DNA from: Deltaproteobacteria bacterium
GTDB lineage: Bacteria; Desulfobacterota; Syntrophobacteria; BM002
DNA: 53,111 nucleotides
Assembly: GCA_019309045.1 (NCBI GenBank)
Contig: JAFDGZ010000013.1
Location: 1-53,111 of the forward strand
Direction: 5' to 3'
The notes below the pieces were generated by a model. The model saw only the letters and a program-made list of their open reading frames with translations, made no database searches and was not told where the DNA came from. The translations under genes and the position numbers were made by a program. The first letter of the stretch is position 1; each line of letters begins with the position of its first letter. Positions 45,865-53,111 of this stretch are shown one piece after another.

Positions 45865-46557
45865 ATGGACAGCAGTTCTTTCGAGGAAACCATTGAGGCC
45901 CTCACCCTGATCAGCAGGGCCATCACCTCCGATCAATACATTGAAGACATCCTGCGCCTCATTGTCATAGTCACTGCCAAGGTGATGAACTCCGAGGTCT
46001 GCTCCCTGTGGCTCCTGGACGAAAAGTCCAAGAGGCTCACCATTCGCGCCACCCAGAGCATTGACAGCGACTACATCAAGGAGCGCTCCCTGAAGCTCGG
46101 CGAGGGAGTGGTGGGTTTTGTGGCGAAGTCCAATCAACCCTACGAGGTGCTGAATGTGCTCCGGGAGCCCAGGTTCAAGGAAAAAGAGCTGGCCAGGAAA
46201 ATGGGGTTGGTCTCGATGCTGAGTGTGCCCATGAGTGTAAAGAATAGAGTCGTGGGTGTGATCAACTGTTACACTTCAGAAGAGCACGAATTCAGCGACA
46301 CTGAAAAAAACCTCTTCACTACTGTGGCAAATCAAGCGGCTGTGGCCATTGTCAACACCGAGCTCATGGTAAAGACCAAGGTGATCCAGGAGGAGCTCGA
46401 GTCCCGCAAATTGATCGAGAGGGCAAAAGAGGTGCTTATGCGCAGGCGGAACCTGAACGGTCGAGAGGCGTACCGCTGGATCCAGAAGCGCAGCATGGAC
46501 TCGCGCAAATCAATGCGCGATGTGGCGGAAGCTATCCTCTTGTCTGAAGGCTTCTAG
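45865..46557 (+). CDS. GAF-ANTAR RNA-binding antiterminator
   Basis: A 230-residue regulator. A GAF sensor domain covers about 20-165 (EVCSLWLLDEKSKRLTIRATQS ... GEGVVGFVAKSNQPYEV). A helical linker leads to a C-terminal ANTAR domain at about 172-228 (LESRKLIERAKEVLMRRRNLNGREAYRWIQKRSMDSRKSMRDVAEAILL). ANTAR domains bind paired RNA hairpins with six-base loops and prevent termination. The next gene has a leader with two terminator-like hairpins, so control in cis is likely. The ligand sensed by the GAF domain is unknown. Confidence 0.93.
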   Translation: MDSSSFEETIEALTLISRAITSDQYIEDILRLIVIVTAKVMNSEVCSLWLLDEKSKRLTIRATQSIDSDYIKERSLKLGEGVVGFVAKSNQPYEVLNVLREPRFKEKELARKMGLVSMLSVPMSVKNRVVGVINCYTSEEHEFSDTEKNLFTTVANQAAVAIVNTELMVKTKVIQEELESRKLIERAKEVLMRRRNLNGREAYRWIQKRSMDSRKSMRDVAEAILLSEGF

Positions 46558-46620
46558 CGCCACTTTTCACTCATGCCCATTTCAAAACAGTTCAGCGGCC
46601 CCCACCTTCCCAAAAAATTC

Positions 46621-46649
46621 TTGACTTCGTGGACTAATGCAAGTTAATA
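46621..46649 (+). promoter_or_regulatory. Promoter of the glutamate-synthase-like gene leader
   Basis: TTGACT (46621-46626) and TTAATA (46644-46649) are 17 bases apart, 65 bases after the ANTAR gene. Transcription would start near 46656, placing both leader hairpins in the RNA. Confidence 0.65.
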
Positions 46650-46678
46650 AAGAGATGAACATCATGTGAGAGTAAATT

Positions 46679-46702
46679 CCGCATAATGGTGTGCGGTTTT
46701 TT
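46679..46702 (+). terminator. Leader hairpin 1 with ANTAR-type hexaloop and T-tract
   Basis: CCGCAT-AATGGT-GTGCGG is followed by six T. It is a stem of 5 bp plus a closing U-G pair, and the six-base loop has A at position 1 and G at position 4, the reported ANTAR recognition pattern. It also looks like an intrinsic terminator. Confidence 0.7.
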
Positions 46703-46710
46703 GCTTCGAC

Positions 46711-46764
46711 AAAGGCGTCCGTTGCAAGGGTGATCCTCTGTGCACGTGACGCCTTTCGGTTTTT
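46711..46764 (+). terminator. Leader hairpin 2, second terminator
   Basis: AAAGGCGTC (46711-46719) pairs with GACGCCTTT (46748-46756), followed by CGGTTTTT. An inner TGCA/TGCA helix can also form. It is a strong intrinsic terminator candidate about 70 bases before the start codon. Confidence 0.75.
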
Positions 46765-46834
46765 ATGAACACCTGAGACTTTTGTTTAGGGTAAGCGCTA
46801 GCTTATCTAGAATTGGGAAAGGGGGAATACCAGT

Positions 46835-48424
46835 ATGAATCTTCAACGGCCAAATGCGAATGACGCTACCAAAACATTCAACAGATCCAAATCGGTTGTA
46901 CCCATGTCCGGCCTATGTTCACGTTGTGTTGATGGTTGTCGAGGGAACTGCGAGGTCTTCAAGGCGGCCTTCCGAGGCCGCGAAGTCATCTACCCTGGTC
47001 CGTTCGGTAAGGTAACGGCGGGAGCGGACAAGGACTATCCCATCGATTACTCACATCTCAACATCCAGGGATACGCGATGGGTGCCCGTGGCATGCCTGA
47101 AGGAGTTGTTGCCGGCCCGGACACCGCAACCTTTCCTTCGGTGAGTACAGAAACGGAGTACGGCTGGAACAGCAAAGTGAAAATAATGGTGCCTGTATTT
47201 ACTGGCGCCTTAGGCTCTACAGAGATAGCCCGCAGGAACTGGGAACATTTTGCCGTGGGAGCGGCCATTAGCGGCATTACACTCATTTGCGGTGAGAACG
47301 TCTGCGGCATCGATCCCGAGCTGGAACTGGGCAAACATGGTCGGGTAACCAGTGCTCCCGATATGGACCGCCGTATTGAACAGTACCGCCGCTACCATCA
47401 GGGTTATGGTGAAATGCTTGTCCAGTTGAACGTCGAGGATACTAGACTCGGCGTTGCCGAGTACATAATAGACAAGCACGGCCTAGACAACGTAGAGCTC
47501 AAGTGGGGTCAAGGTGCAAAGTGCATTGGCGGCGAGATCAAAGTCGACAACCTGGAAAGAGCGCAGGAGCTGCAAAGACGTGGCTACATTGTAACTCCAG
47601 ACCCTTCTTTGCCAGCCAGTCAGCTAGCCTTTGCCAGTGGAGCAATCAAGGAGTTCGAGCGCCACAGTCGACTCGGGTTCCTCACAGAGGAAGGCTTTTA
47701 CGCTGAGGTCGAACGACTCAGAAATCTTGGTTTCAAGCGCATTACTCTCAAGACAGGAGCCTACGCATTGCGAGAGTTGGCTATGGCTATAAAGTGGGGT
47801 TCCAAGGCCCAGATAGATTTGGTCACCATTGATGGAGCACCAGGAGGCACGGGAATGTCACCATGGCGCATGATGGAAGAGTGGGGCATCCCAAGTTTAT
47901 ATATTCACTCTATGGCCTACAAGTTCAGCAAGATCTTGCAGGACAGGGGCGAGAGAGTTCCTGATTTGGCATTTGCAGGTGGATTTTCCAGTGAAGATGG
48001 AATATTCAAGGCGCTCGCCCTGGGTGCGCCATTCGTGAAAGCGGTTTGTATGGGCCGGGCCTTGATGATTCCTGGTATGGTGGGTAAAAATATCTCCAAG
48101 TGGATGAAGAATGAACTTCCCAAAACAGTGAGTCAATTTGGCACTACCCCGGAAGAGATTTTCATATGCTGGGAGCAGGTCAGTGATATCGTGGGAAAGG
48201 ATGAAATGAAGAACATCCCACTGGGGGCTGTAGGTATTTTCAGTTACATCGACAAGCTCAGAGTTGGCCTCCAGCAGATGATGGCTGGCGCCCGTTGTTT
48301 CTCGGTGCCAGCCATTTCCCGAAACGAGCTCATGTCGCTCACTGAAGAGTGCGCCAAGGTTACTGGTATTCCATACCTTACCGAGTGCTATCTAGAGGAA
48401 GCCATGGAAATTTTGAATGGCTGA
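46835..48424 (+). CDS. Stand-alone glutamate-synthase-type FMN protein
   Basis: A 529-residue protein resembling the FMN-binding synthase domain of glutamate synthase, in the archaeal-type stand-alone form. It lacks the glutaminase domain and the NADPH subunit. Near the N-terminus is a cysteine cluster, SGLCSRCVDGCRGNCEVF (about 25-42), which may hold an iron-sulfur centre. The barrel motifs include LVTIDGAPGGTGMSPWRMMEEWG and DLAFAGGFSSEDGIFKALALGAPFVKAVCMGRALM. It probably makes glutamate from 2-oxoglutarate and ammonia or glutamine with partner proteins. A GGGGGAA site precedes the ATG. The leader hairpins suggest ANTAR-dependent antitermination. Confidence 0.9.
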   Translation: MNLQRPNANDATKTFNRSKSVVPMSGLCSRCVDGCRGNCEVFKAAFRGREVIYPGPFGKVTAGADKDYPIDYSHLNIQGYAMGARGMPEGVVAGPDTATFPSVSTETEYGWNSKVKIMVPVFTGALGSTEIARRNWEHFAVGAAISGITLICGENVCGIDPELELGKHGRVTSAPDMDRRIEQYRRYHQGYGEMLVQLNVEDTRLGVAEYIIDKHGLDNVELKWGQGAKCIGGEIKVDNLERAQELQRRGYIVTPDPSLPASQLAFASGAIKEFERHSRLGFLTEEGFYAEVERLRNLGFKRITLKTGAYALRELAMAIKWGSKAQIDLVTIDGAPGGTGMSPWRMMEEWGIPSLYIHSMAYKFSKILQDRGERVPDLAFAGGFSSEDGIFKALALGAPFVKAVCMGRALMIPGMVGKNISKWMKNELPKTVSQFGTTPEEIFICWEQVSDIVGKDEMKNIPLGAVGIFSYIDKLRVGLQQMMAGARCFSVPAISRNELMSLTEECAKVTGIPYLTECYLEEAMEILNG

Positions 48425-48447
48425 CAAAGCCCTTGTTGCATGCAGGT

Positions 48448-48475
48448 AGAGACCCAGCGTAGCCAGGTCTCTTTT
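48448..48475 (+). terminator. Intrinsic terminator after the glutamate-synthase-like gene
   Basis: AGAGACC-N11-GGTCTCT is followed by TTT, 24 bases after the stop codon. Confidence 0.75.
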
Positions 48476-48684
48476 GGGGACGGAGTTTTATAGCGGTTCT
48501 TGAGCTACCGACTATTGGTTGTCGCCTCAGAACTTGACAGAAGCGATTTTCTAGCCACGATCCAGTGAAATGGCCCATTTTCCGATTATCTTTGTCGAGG
48601 ATAGATTTCAACCGTGCTGCCAATCGGAACAAGTCGGATCTATTGGGTCGAGGCTAAAGAGCTTTTCCTTACGGAGAAGGCAGT

Positions 48685-48918
48685 CTTAACACGTTGCCGT
48701 TACCCCTTCACCTCCAGGGCCACGGCCATGGTTACGATGCCGGTTTCGTCTGTGGGTTACGTCATTCGGCGAATCCTGGAACCGTTGCCGCGAACCCTTG
48801 CCGATACCGGCTTCGTGACCGTTGCCCTCGACGTCTTCACCAGCAAGCAATAGGCACAGGCCATATAAACACGTTGCGATAGCCGTCTGCCGATACGGAC
48901 TTCGCAGCCGTGGCCCTG
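48685..48918. repeat. Degenerate intergenic repeat
   Basis: Related segments recur here. GCCGATACCGGCTTCG (48802) and GCCGATACGGACTTCG (48888) are each followed by a CCGT(T/G)GCCCT segment. AACACGTTGC occurs near 48689 and 48868. They look like diverged copies of a roughly 80-base unit. No gene is seen in the whole gap 48425-48987. Confidence 0.5.
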
Positions 48919-48930
48919 AGACGACAACTC

Positions 48931-48987
48931 AATACCCGACACCCGACACCTGATAACTGATAACCGACAACCGATAACCAATAACCC
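48931..48987. repeat. Heptameric repeat cluster C (GATAAC orientation)
   Basis: About eight 7-base units of ACCCGAC, GATAACT and GATAACC type. It ends immediately at the stop of the minus-strand KamA-like gene, as cluster B does at the nifA-like gene. Confidence 0.85.
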
Positions 48988-50061
48988 CTACTCCGGAATA
49001 TTCGGCAGGGTGGTTATCTCGCCCTTGTAGTTCTTCAGGGTATATTCCTTCTCATTCTTGTCCACAATGTAGTAGTCGGGCATCAGCGGAATCTTGCCGA
49101 TGTTGGTCGCTATGACGTACATGGGCTGGGCCAGACCCGTGGTGTGGCCGCGGATGGCGTCTCGGATGAGCTCTGCCCCCTTCTCCACCGGCGTGCGGAA
49201 GTGGTCGATTCCCGGGGCAGGCTCACAGTAGAAGACATAGTATGGTCTGATCCTGACCGCCAGCAGCTTCTGGTGCAGCTTCCTGAAGGTGTCCACGTCG
49301 TCATTTATGCCTTTCAGCAACACTGCCTGGTTGCCCACATTGACCCCGCAGGAGAGGAGATCAAAGACTGCCCTGGCGGTCTCCTCGGTGAGTTCCTTGG
49401 GGTGGTTGCACTGGGTGTTCACCCAGATCGGCACCTTGTGGTAGACGCCGAGCACTTTCTTGAGGCCGTCAGTGATCCGCTGCGGCAGCACAATGGGCGT
49501 GCGGGTGCCGAAGCGAATCATCTCGATGTGGGGTATCTCGCGCAGTTTGCGAATAATGTACTCGATCTTTTCGTCCGAGAGCACAAAAGGGTCGCCGCCA
49601 GTGACGAGCACGTCGCGAATTTCCTGGTGCTCCCGGATCCACTGCAGGCCCTCCTCCACATCCATGCGGAGCTTGAGATCGCGGTCCACCACCAGTTCCT
49701 TGCGAAAGCAATGCCTGCAGTAATTGGCGCACATATCTGTAATGGTGAAGGCAATGCGATCGTAGTACTGCCGGGCAATGCTGTCGGGCCTCACCTCGTC
49801 GGTGGCACGGTTTTCCTTCCAGATCAAGTAGTTGGGAATGCCATAGCGATTTTCTTTCTCTTTCACGGAAGGCACCACCTGCTTTCTGATGGGGCAGTTC
49901 GGGTCGTGGCGATCCATCAGGGAGGCAAAGTATGGTGTGGTACCCCACTTGGTATTCAGGGTGGTGATGCCCTCTTCCTCCTCGGGTGAAACGTTGATGT
50001 ATTGCTTGAGCTTTTCAAGGGTGTTTACACTTTCCTGCAGCTGGACGATCCACTCTTCCAT
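48988..50061 (-). CDS. KamA-family radical SAM aminomutase
   Basis: A 357-residue relative of lysine 2,3-aminomutase, which moves an amino group from alpha to beta carbon using PLP, SAM and a 4Fe-4S cluster. The cluster motif CANYCRHCF (CX3CX2C) is near residue 111, GGDPF follows, and the PLP lysine is probably the one in NIGKIPLMPDY. It is shorter than the clostridial enzyme (about 416 residues), lacking part of the C-terminus. Around the aspartates said to bind lysine there, it reads YCEPAPGIDHF and VIATNIGK, so the substrate may not be lysine. A glutamine-synthetase-like gene lies 167 bases upstream on the same strand. Confidence 0.88.
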   Translation of the reverse strand: MEEWIVQLQESVNTLEKLKQYINVSPEEEEGITTLNTKWGTTPYFASLMDRHDPNCPIRKQVVPSVKEKENRYGIPNYLIWKENRATDEVRPDSIARQYYDRIAFTITDMCANYCRHCFRKELVVDRDLKLRMDVEEGLQWIREHQEIRDVLVTGGDPFVLSDEKIEYIIRKLREIPHIEMIRFGTRTPIVLPQRITDGLKKVLGVYHKVPIWVNTQCNHPKELTEETARAVFDLLSCGVNVGNQAVLLKGINDDVDTFRKLHQKLLAVRIRPYYVFYCEPAPGIDHFRTPVEKGAELIRDAIRGHTTGLAQPMYVIATNIGKIPLMPDYYIVDKNEKEYTLKNYKGEITTLPNIPE

Positions 50062-50228
50062 TTCCTGTTACTCCTCTGGGGCGGCAGTCTCTTTCTTGCC
50101 GCTGTCAGGGTCCGCAAAGATGGCCGACAATACACCGGGCATCCAGACAGAGTAAGAGCTGCTCTCTTCTTTCTGATGCCTGTGGCCTGTCTGCCGTGCC
50201 CTGGTGGTGTTCGGCGCTCCGGACCAGT

Positions 50229-51539
50229 TCATATGTGCAAGTACTTCTGGTGTTCTCTGGGAGTCACATGGGTTCGGTGCTCTTCCCAGTCAGCTATTTT
50301 CAGGCCTAGATAGTTGTTGTAGATGCGCTCTCCCAGTATTTCTTTCAGCAGTCGGCTCCTTTCCGCCTCCACCAGGGCTTCGTACATTGACCTGGGCAGA
50401 TAGCGTCTGTCCCACACCCGGTACTTTCTTCTCTTTTTGTAGGTGCTGCCAATGTCAGGTTCACCGCAGTCGAGGCCCTCCTTTATGCCCTGCAGCCCCA
50501 TGCTGATCAGCGTGGCAAACTGCAGGTAGACATTGCCGGTGGGATCAGGATTTCTCAGCTCGATTCTGGTGCTCTGTGGGTTGCTGGTGTAAGGTACCCG
50601 CACCATCGAACTCCTGTTTTTCAAGCCCCAGCCCCTCACCACAGGGGCCTCTCTTTCCAGGACATAGGCTTTGTAGGAATTGAAGGTCGAGGCCATAATA
50701 ATAGAGGTCTCCCTGGCATATTTCAATATGCCGCCGATGAATTGTCGGGCGAATGGAGTCAGGTTGTGTACTGCCTCGGGGTCGTAGAACCGATTGTTGC
50801 CCTGCAGATCCATCACAGAGAGATGGATGTGGAAGGCGTTTCTGTTCTGGCCGTCAAAGGGTTTGGGCATCAGGGTAGCGTGCAGGCCGTACTCTGCCGC
50901 CACTTTGTGCATCACATAATTGAAGAGCACGGTTCTGTCAGCCACTGTCAGAGGGTCGCCGCACTCCAGATTTATCTCGTGCTGCGAAGCAGTGACTTCA
51001 TGGTGCGCCTTCTCGAACTGAATGCCGCAGTCGGCCAGCACCTCGATGATCCGCTTCCTGACTATCTCGCCCTTGTCGTGGGGATCGGCATGGAAATAGC
51101 CGGCGCTGTCCGAGTGAATGTCTTCATGGAATTCGTTGCCCTTCAACAGGAAGAACTCGTGCTCCGGACCCACCAGGAATTTGCAGCCATAGTCGGCTTC
51201 AGCTCTGCTGAGAACATTTTCCAGTACAGCTCGGGCGTCCGACTTTGAACGCTCCCCCTGTGCATTGATGATCTTTCCAATAAAAAAGGCCAGGTTTTCC
51301 TGGCTGAAGCTGATTACCTTGAAGCTTTCCGGCAGCGGCACCAGGAGGCGGTCGCTGTCGTCCACCGTGGTAATGCCCGCAATGGAGCTGCCGTCGAAGC
51401 CTATGCCGTGCTGCAGGATGCCTTCGATGTTGGCCGGATTTATTGGCAAGCTTCTGGGTCTGCCATTGAGATCCGTGAAGAAGATCTTGGTAGAGTCTAC
51501 CTTCTTGAGCTTTTCTCTGATTTGCTTTACCGTTGACAT
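50229..51539 (-). CDS. Second glutamine synthetase, type I without adenylylation site
   Basis: A 436-residue GlnA-family enzyme. It has the beta-grasp start (KIFFTDLNGRPRSLPI), GFDGSSIAG, GPEHEFFLLKGNEF, the HHEVTASQHEINL segment, FHIHLSV and NRSSMVRVPYTSNPQSTRIELRNPD. The tail after that differs from the glnA product at 30.2 kb and lacks the YDLPPEE adenylylation site, so GlnE would not control it. It resembles GSI-alpha or GlnA-like enzymes that may use other amino acids. I chose the ATG at 51539; the frame is open upstream, but the added 44 residues are not GS-like. It is divergent from an RpiR-type regulator. Confidence 0.92.
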   Translation of the reverse strand: MSTVKQIREKLKKVDSTKIFFTDLNGRPRSLPINPANIEGILQHGIGFDGSSIAGITTVDDSDRLLVPLPESFKVISFSQENLAFFIGKIINAQGERSKSDARAVLENVLSRAEADYGCKFLVGPEHEFFLLKGNEFHEDIHSDSAGYFHADPHDKGEIVRKRIIEVLADCGIQFEKAHHEVTASQHEINLECGDPLTVADRTVLFNYVMHKVAAEYGLHATLMPKPFDGQNRNAFHIHLSVMDLQGNNRFYDPEAVHNLTPFARQFIGGILKYARETSIIMASTFNSYKAYVLEREAPVVRGWGLKNRSSMVRVPYTSNPQSTRIELRNPDPTGNVYLQFATLISMGLQGIKEGLDCGEPDIGSTYKKRRKYRVWDRRYLPRSMYEALVEAERSRLLKEILGERIYNNYLGLKIADWEEHRTHVTPREHQKYLHI

Positions 51540-51686
51540 TTTAACTGTGGGCTCCTTTCCTGTTGAAATTGTCTTTGCGGGAGCGCAGCTTTCTGCCGCA
51601 CCTCGTCGAGAGCGCTGCTCCAGGTGCTGGTTTTTGCTGGCTTCGGCCAGCCTGTCCTGGACAACCTGCACCCCCTCATTTTCAGT

Positions 51687-51715
51687 TTGACGGGAATACT
51701 AGTAAATTGTTATGT
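51687..51715 (+). promoter_or_regulatory. Sigma-70 promoter of the RpiR-family gene
   Basis: TTGACG (51687-51692) and TTATGT (51710-51715) are 17 bases apart, about 40 bases before the start codon. The surrounding AT-rich stretch between the divergent genes probably holds the operator. Confidence 0.6.
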
Positions 51716-51753
51716 AAAAATGCAACAAAATTTTTTTATGAAGGATTTTTTTC

Positions 51754-52701
51754 ATGCCATTCCAGGAACTGCTTGTGGAAAATCGCGTTCGACTCACTCC
51801 TTCCCAGAGACGGATCATGCAGTACATCATGAACCACTACGAGGAGGCCATCTTCCTCACTGCTTCTGAACTCGCTCGCAGAGTGGAGGTGAGCGAGGCC
51901 ACAGTGGTGAGATTGGCGCAGGCACTGGGGTTTGACGGCTATCCCGGCATGCAGAAAAAATTCCGCCAGGCTCTGCAGGACAGGCTGTCCACGGTAACCC
52001 GGCTGGAACAGACCGTAGACAGGGCAGGACACGAGGGAGATGTGGTGCTGCGAGTCCTGCAGGAGGACATCCAGAATCTCTCCCACACCCTGAGGGATAT
52101 CTCCATCGAAATCTTTGCCCAGGCAGTGGCAGACCTGCAGGCTGCCAGGAGGATTTTTGTGGTTGGGCTGCGGGGGGCCCATGCGCCGGCCCTGACCCTG
52201 GCCACCTATCTTCGCTTTCTCGGCAAGCAGGCCCAGCTCCTGATGCCGGGCCATGGAGAATTGTGGGATCTTCTCCAGGGATTGACGGCAGCGGATCTGG
52301 TGCTGGGCATCAGTTTTCCCCGCTACACCCGGCTCACCCTGGAGATTGTAGAGTATGCCTGGTCGCAGGGAGCCCGGGTGGGGGTAATCACGGATTCGCC
52401 ACTGTCGCCCCTGGCCCGCCACGCCAACTGGGTGCTTACAGCGCACTGCGGGCTGGACTCCTTTATCGAATCCTTCACTGCTGCCACCAGCCTGGTAAAT
52501 GCGCTGCTCACGGCGATGAGTGTGCAGGACCCCGACAGAACGCTGCATATTTTACGAGAGCGCGAGGCTCTCTGGGAGGAGAAAAGAGTCTACACCACCA
52601 ATCCCGGGCAGCGCAAGGTGCGGCTGGCGGCTGCGCCTTCGGCTGCCTCGGGTTATCAGTTCTCAGGTTTCAAAAACCAATTCGTAGGAGAGGCTCTATA
52701 G
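51754..52701 (+). CDS. RpiR/MurR-family transcriptional regulator
   Basis: A 315-residue regulator. An N-terminal HTH-6 domain covers about 5-80 (RLTPSQRRIMQYIMNHYEEAIFLTASELARRVEVSEATVVRLAQALGFDGYPGMQK). A SIS domain follows at about 125-255 (IFVVGLRGAHAPALTLATYLRFLG ... LGISFPRYTRLTLEIVEYAWSQGARVGVITD). SIS domains in this family bind phosphosugars. The C-terminal 40 residues are unconserved and partly derived from a heptamer-like sequence. Its divergent position makes it the likely regulator of the neighbouring glutamine-synthetase-like gene and perhaps of the KamA-like gene. Confidence 0.93.
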   Translation: MPFQELLVENRVRLTPSQRRIMQYIMNHYEEAIFLTASELARRVEVSEATVVRLAQALGFDGYPGMQKKFRQALQDRLSTVTRLEQTVDRAGHEGDVVLRVLQEDIQNLSHTLRDISIEIFAQAVADLQAARRIFVVGLRGAHAPALTLATYLRFLGKQAQLLMPGHGELWDLLQGLTAADLVLGISFPRYTRLTLEIVEYAWSQGARVGVITDSPLSPLARHANWVLTAHCGLDSFIESFTAATSLVNALLTAMSVQDPDRTLHILREREALWEEKRVYTTNPGQRKVRLAAAPSAASGYQFSGFKNQFVGEAL

Positions 52702-52707
52702 CCACGA

Positions 52708-52727
52708 CCTGATAGATCAGGCCTTTT
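52708..52727 (+). terminator. Weak intrinsic terminator after the RpiR-family gene
   Basis: CCTGA-TAGA-TCAGG is followed by CCTTTT. The stem is only 5-6 bp and the T-run is short. Confidence 0.45.
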
Positions 52728-52812
52728 CCGCTTTGAAGGCTAGGAGGCTTCCGGCTTCGCCTGCGGCTTCCGGCTACGTCAAACTTCGCCGTGACAAGAG
52801 GAGGCTGGGTCG

Positions 52813-52829
52813 GGTTATCAGTTATCGGC
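52813..52829. repeat. Heptameric repeat cluster D, first part (GTTATC orientation)
   Basis: GGTTATCAGTTATCGGC contains two 7-base units. The same family recurs at 52971-52993 (GTTATCAGGTATTGGTTGTCGG). Orientation is opposite to cluster C on the other side of the KamA-GlnA-RpiR block. Confidence 0.7.
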
Positions 52830-52855
52830 AGGTATCACGGCAATATGTTGGTAGC

Positions 52856-52873
52856 CGCAGGCTTTAGCCTGCG
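52856..52873. repeat. Perfect 18-bp palindrome
   Basis: CGCAGGCT-TT-AGCCTGCG is a perfect inverted repeat in non-coding DNA, preceded by GGTAGC. It resembles the short intergenic palindromes found in many copies in some genomes. There is no T-tract, so it is not a normal terminator. Confidence 0.7.
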
Positions 52874-52970
52874 TTGTCCTGTGTTGATATCTATTTCTGC
52901 GCCCTGGGCCTTCTACCGTTGCGAGGGCATTGGGCTCAGGGCGCAAGGCGCAGGGCAAAAAGCTGTGAGG

Positions 52971-52993
52971 GTTATCAGGTATTGGTTGTCGGC
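52971..52993. repeat. Heptameric repeat cluster D, second part
   Basis: GTTATCA, GGTATTG and GTTGTCG units in the same orientation as at 52813-52829. Confidence 0.6.
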
Positions 52994-53111
52994 ATAGGGG
53001 ACAGCGGTTGGTGCGGCCACTGCCCTGTGTCTTCAATCAGGGCCTCGGGCATCAACCGCTAACTCGGTGCAAGCGCCAGCCTGCTGGATGCGGCCTCGTG
53101 AAAAGAATATT

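Larger units (their letters stand above)
52728..53111. other. Repeat-rich non-coding end of window
   Basis: This stretch holds GGCTTCCGGCTTCGCC-type short repeats (52750-52795), heptamer units and a perfect palindrome, listed separately. No convincing gene is seen. Confidence 0.55.

Overview
The window looks like a chromosomal segment of an anaerobic member of the Desulfobacterota (the former Deltaproteobacteria), possibly close to the Syntrophobacteria. This rests on gene content and order, not on a database search. The signs are an rpoN–hpf–ptsN–hprK–rapZ–EIIA(Man) cluster behind LPS-export genes, a NifA-type activator, a GAF-ANTAR regulator, a PilMNO/PilQ machine, an aryl/acyl-CoA ligase and a KamA-type radical SAM enzyme. 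Base composition is moderately GC-rich, with AT-rich islands around the toxin–antitoxin modules and some promoters.

Layout. 1-2.5 kb (minus): a nearly complete AMP-forming acyl-CoA ligase and a CBS-ACT protein. 3-18.5 kb (plus): pyrG, kdsA, kdsC, lptC, lptA, lptB, rpoN, hpf, ptsN, hprK, rapZ, an EIIA(Man) protein, rimI and a very large dikinase-like protein. The dikinase has ATP-grasp and phosphohistidine domains but no PEP/pyruvate barrel. 18.6-24 kb (plus): a divergent GAPDH paralogue, canonical gap, pgk, tpiA, secG and tRNA-Leu(GAG). A PIN-type toxin–antitoxin module follows the tRNA on the minus strand.

24.9-36.3 kb (minus): a nitrogen-control block of amtB-glnK-glnD, glnA, glnE, an amidotransferase-like gene and nth. 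Near-consensus sigma-54 promoters precede both amtB and glnA, and glnA also has a long inverted repeat upstream. GlnE is unusual: it carries two N-terminal ACT-like segments, and its two nucleotidyltransferase halves seem to be in the reverse of the E. coli order. 36.4-39 kb: a mazEF module between inverted clusters of a heptameric repeat, then a NifA-like sigma-54 activator that could drive the amtB and glnA promoters.

39-44.5 kb (minus): pilM-pilN-pilO-pilQ with no room for pilP. 45-48.5 kb (plus): lepB, a GAF-ANTAR antiterminator, and a stand-alone glutamate-synthase-type FMN protein. The leader of the last gene has two terminator-like hairpins, the first with an ANTAR-type hexaloop. 49-52.7 kb: a KamA-like aminomutase and a second, non-adenylylatable type of glutamine synthetase (minus), divergent from an RpiR-family regulator. 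This block is bordered by more heptamer repeats.

Overall the window links sigma-54 itself, two sigma-54 promoters, a candidate activator, the PII/GlnD/GlnE cascade and its target GlnA. The most unexplained items are the barrel-less dikinase beside an incomplete PTS, the rearranged ACT-GlnE, the ANTAR leader, and the KamA/GlnA pair that may make beta-amino-acid derivatives.
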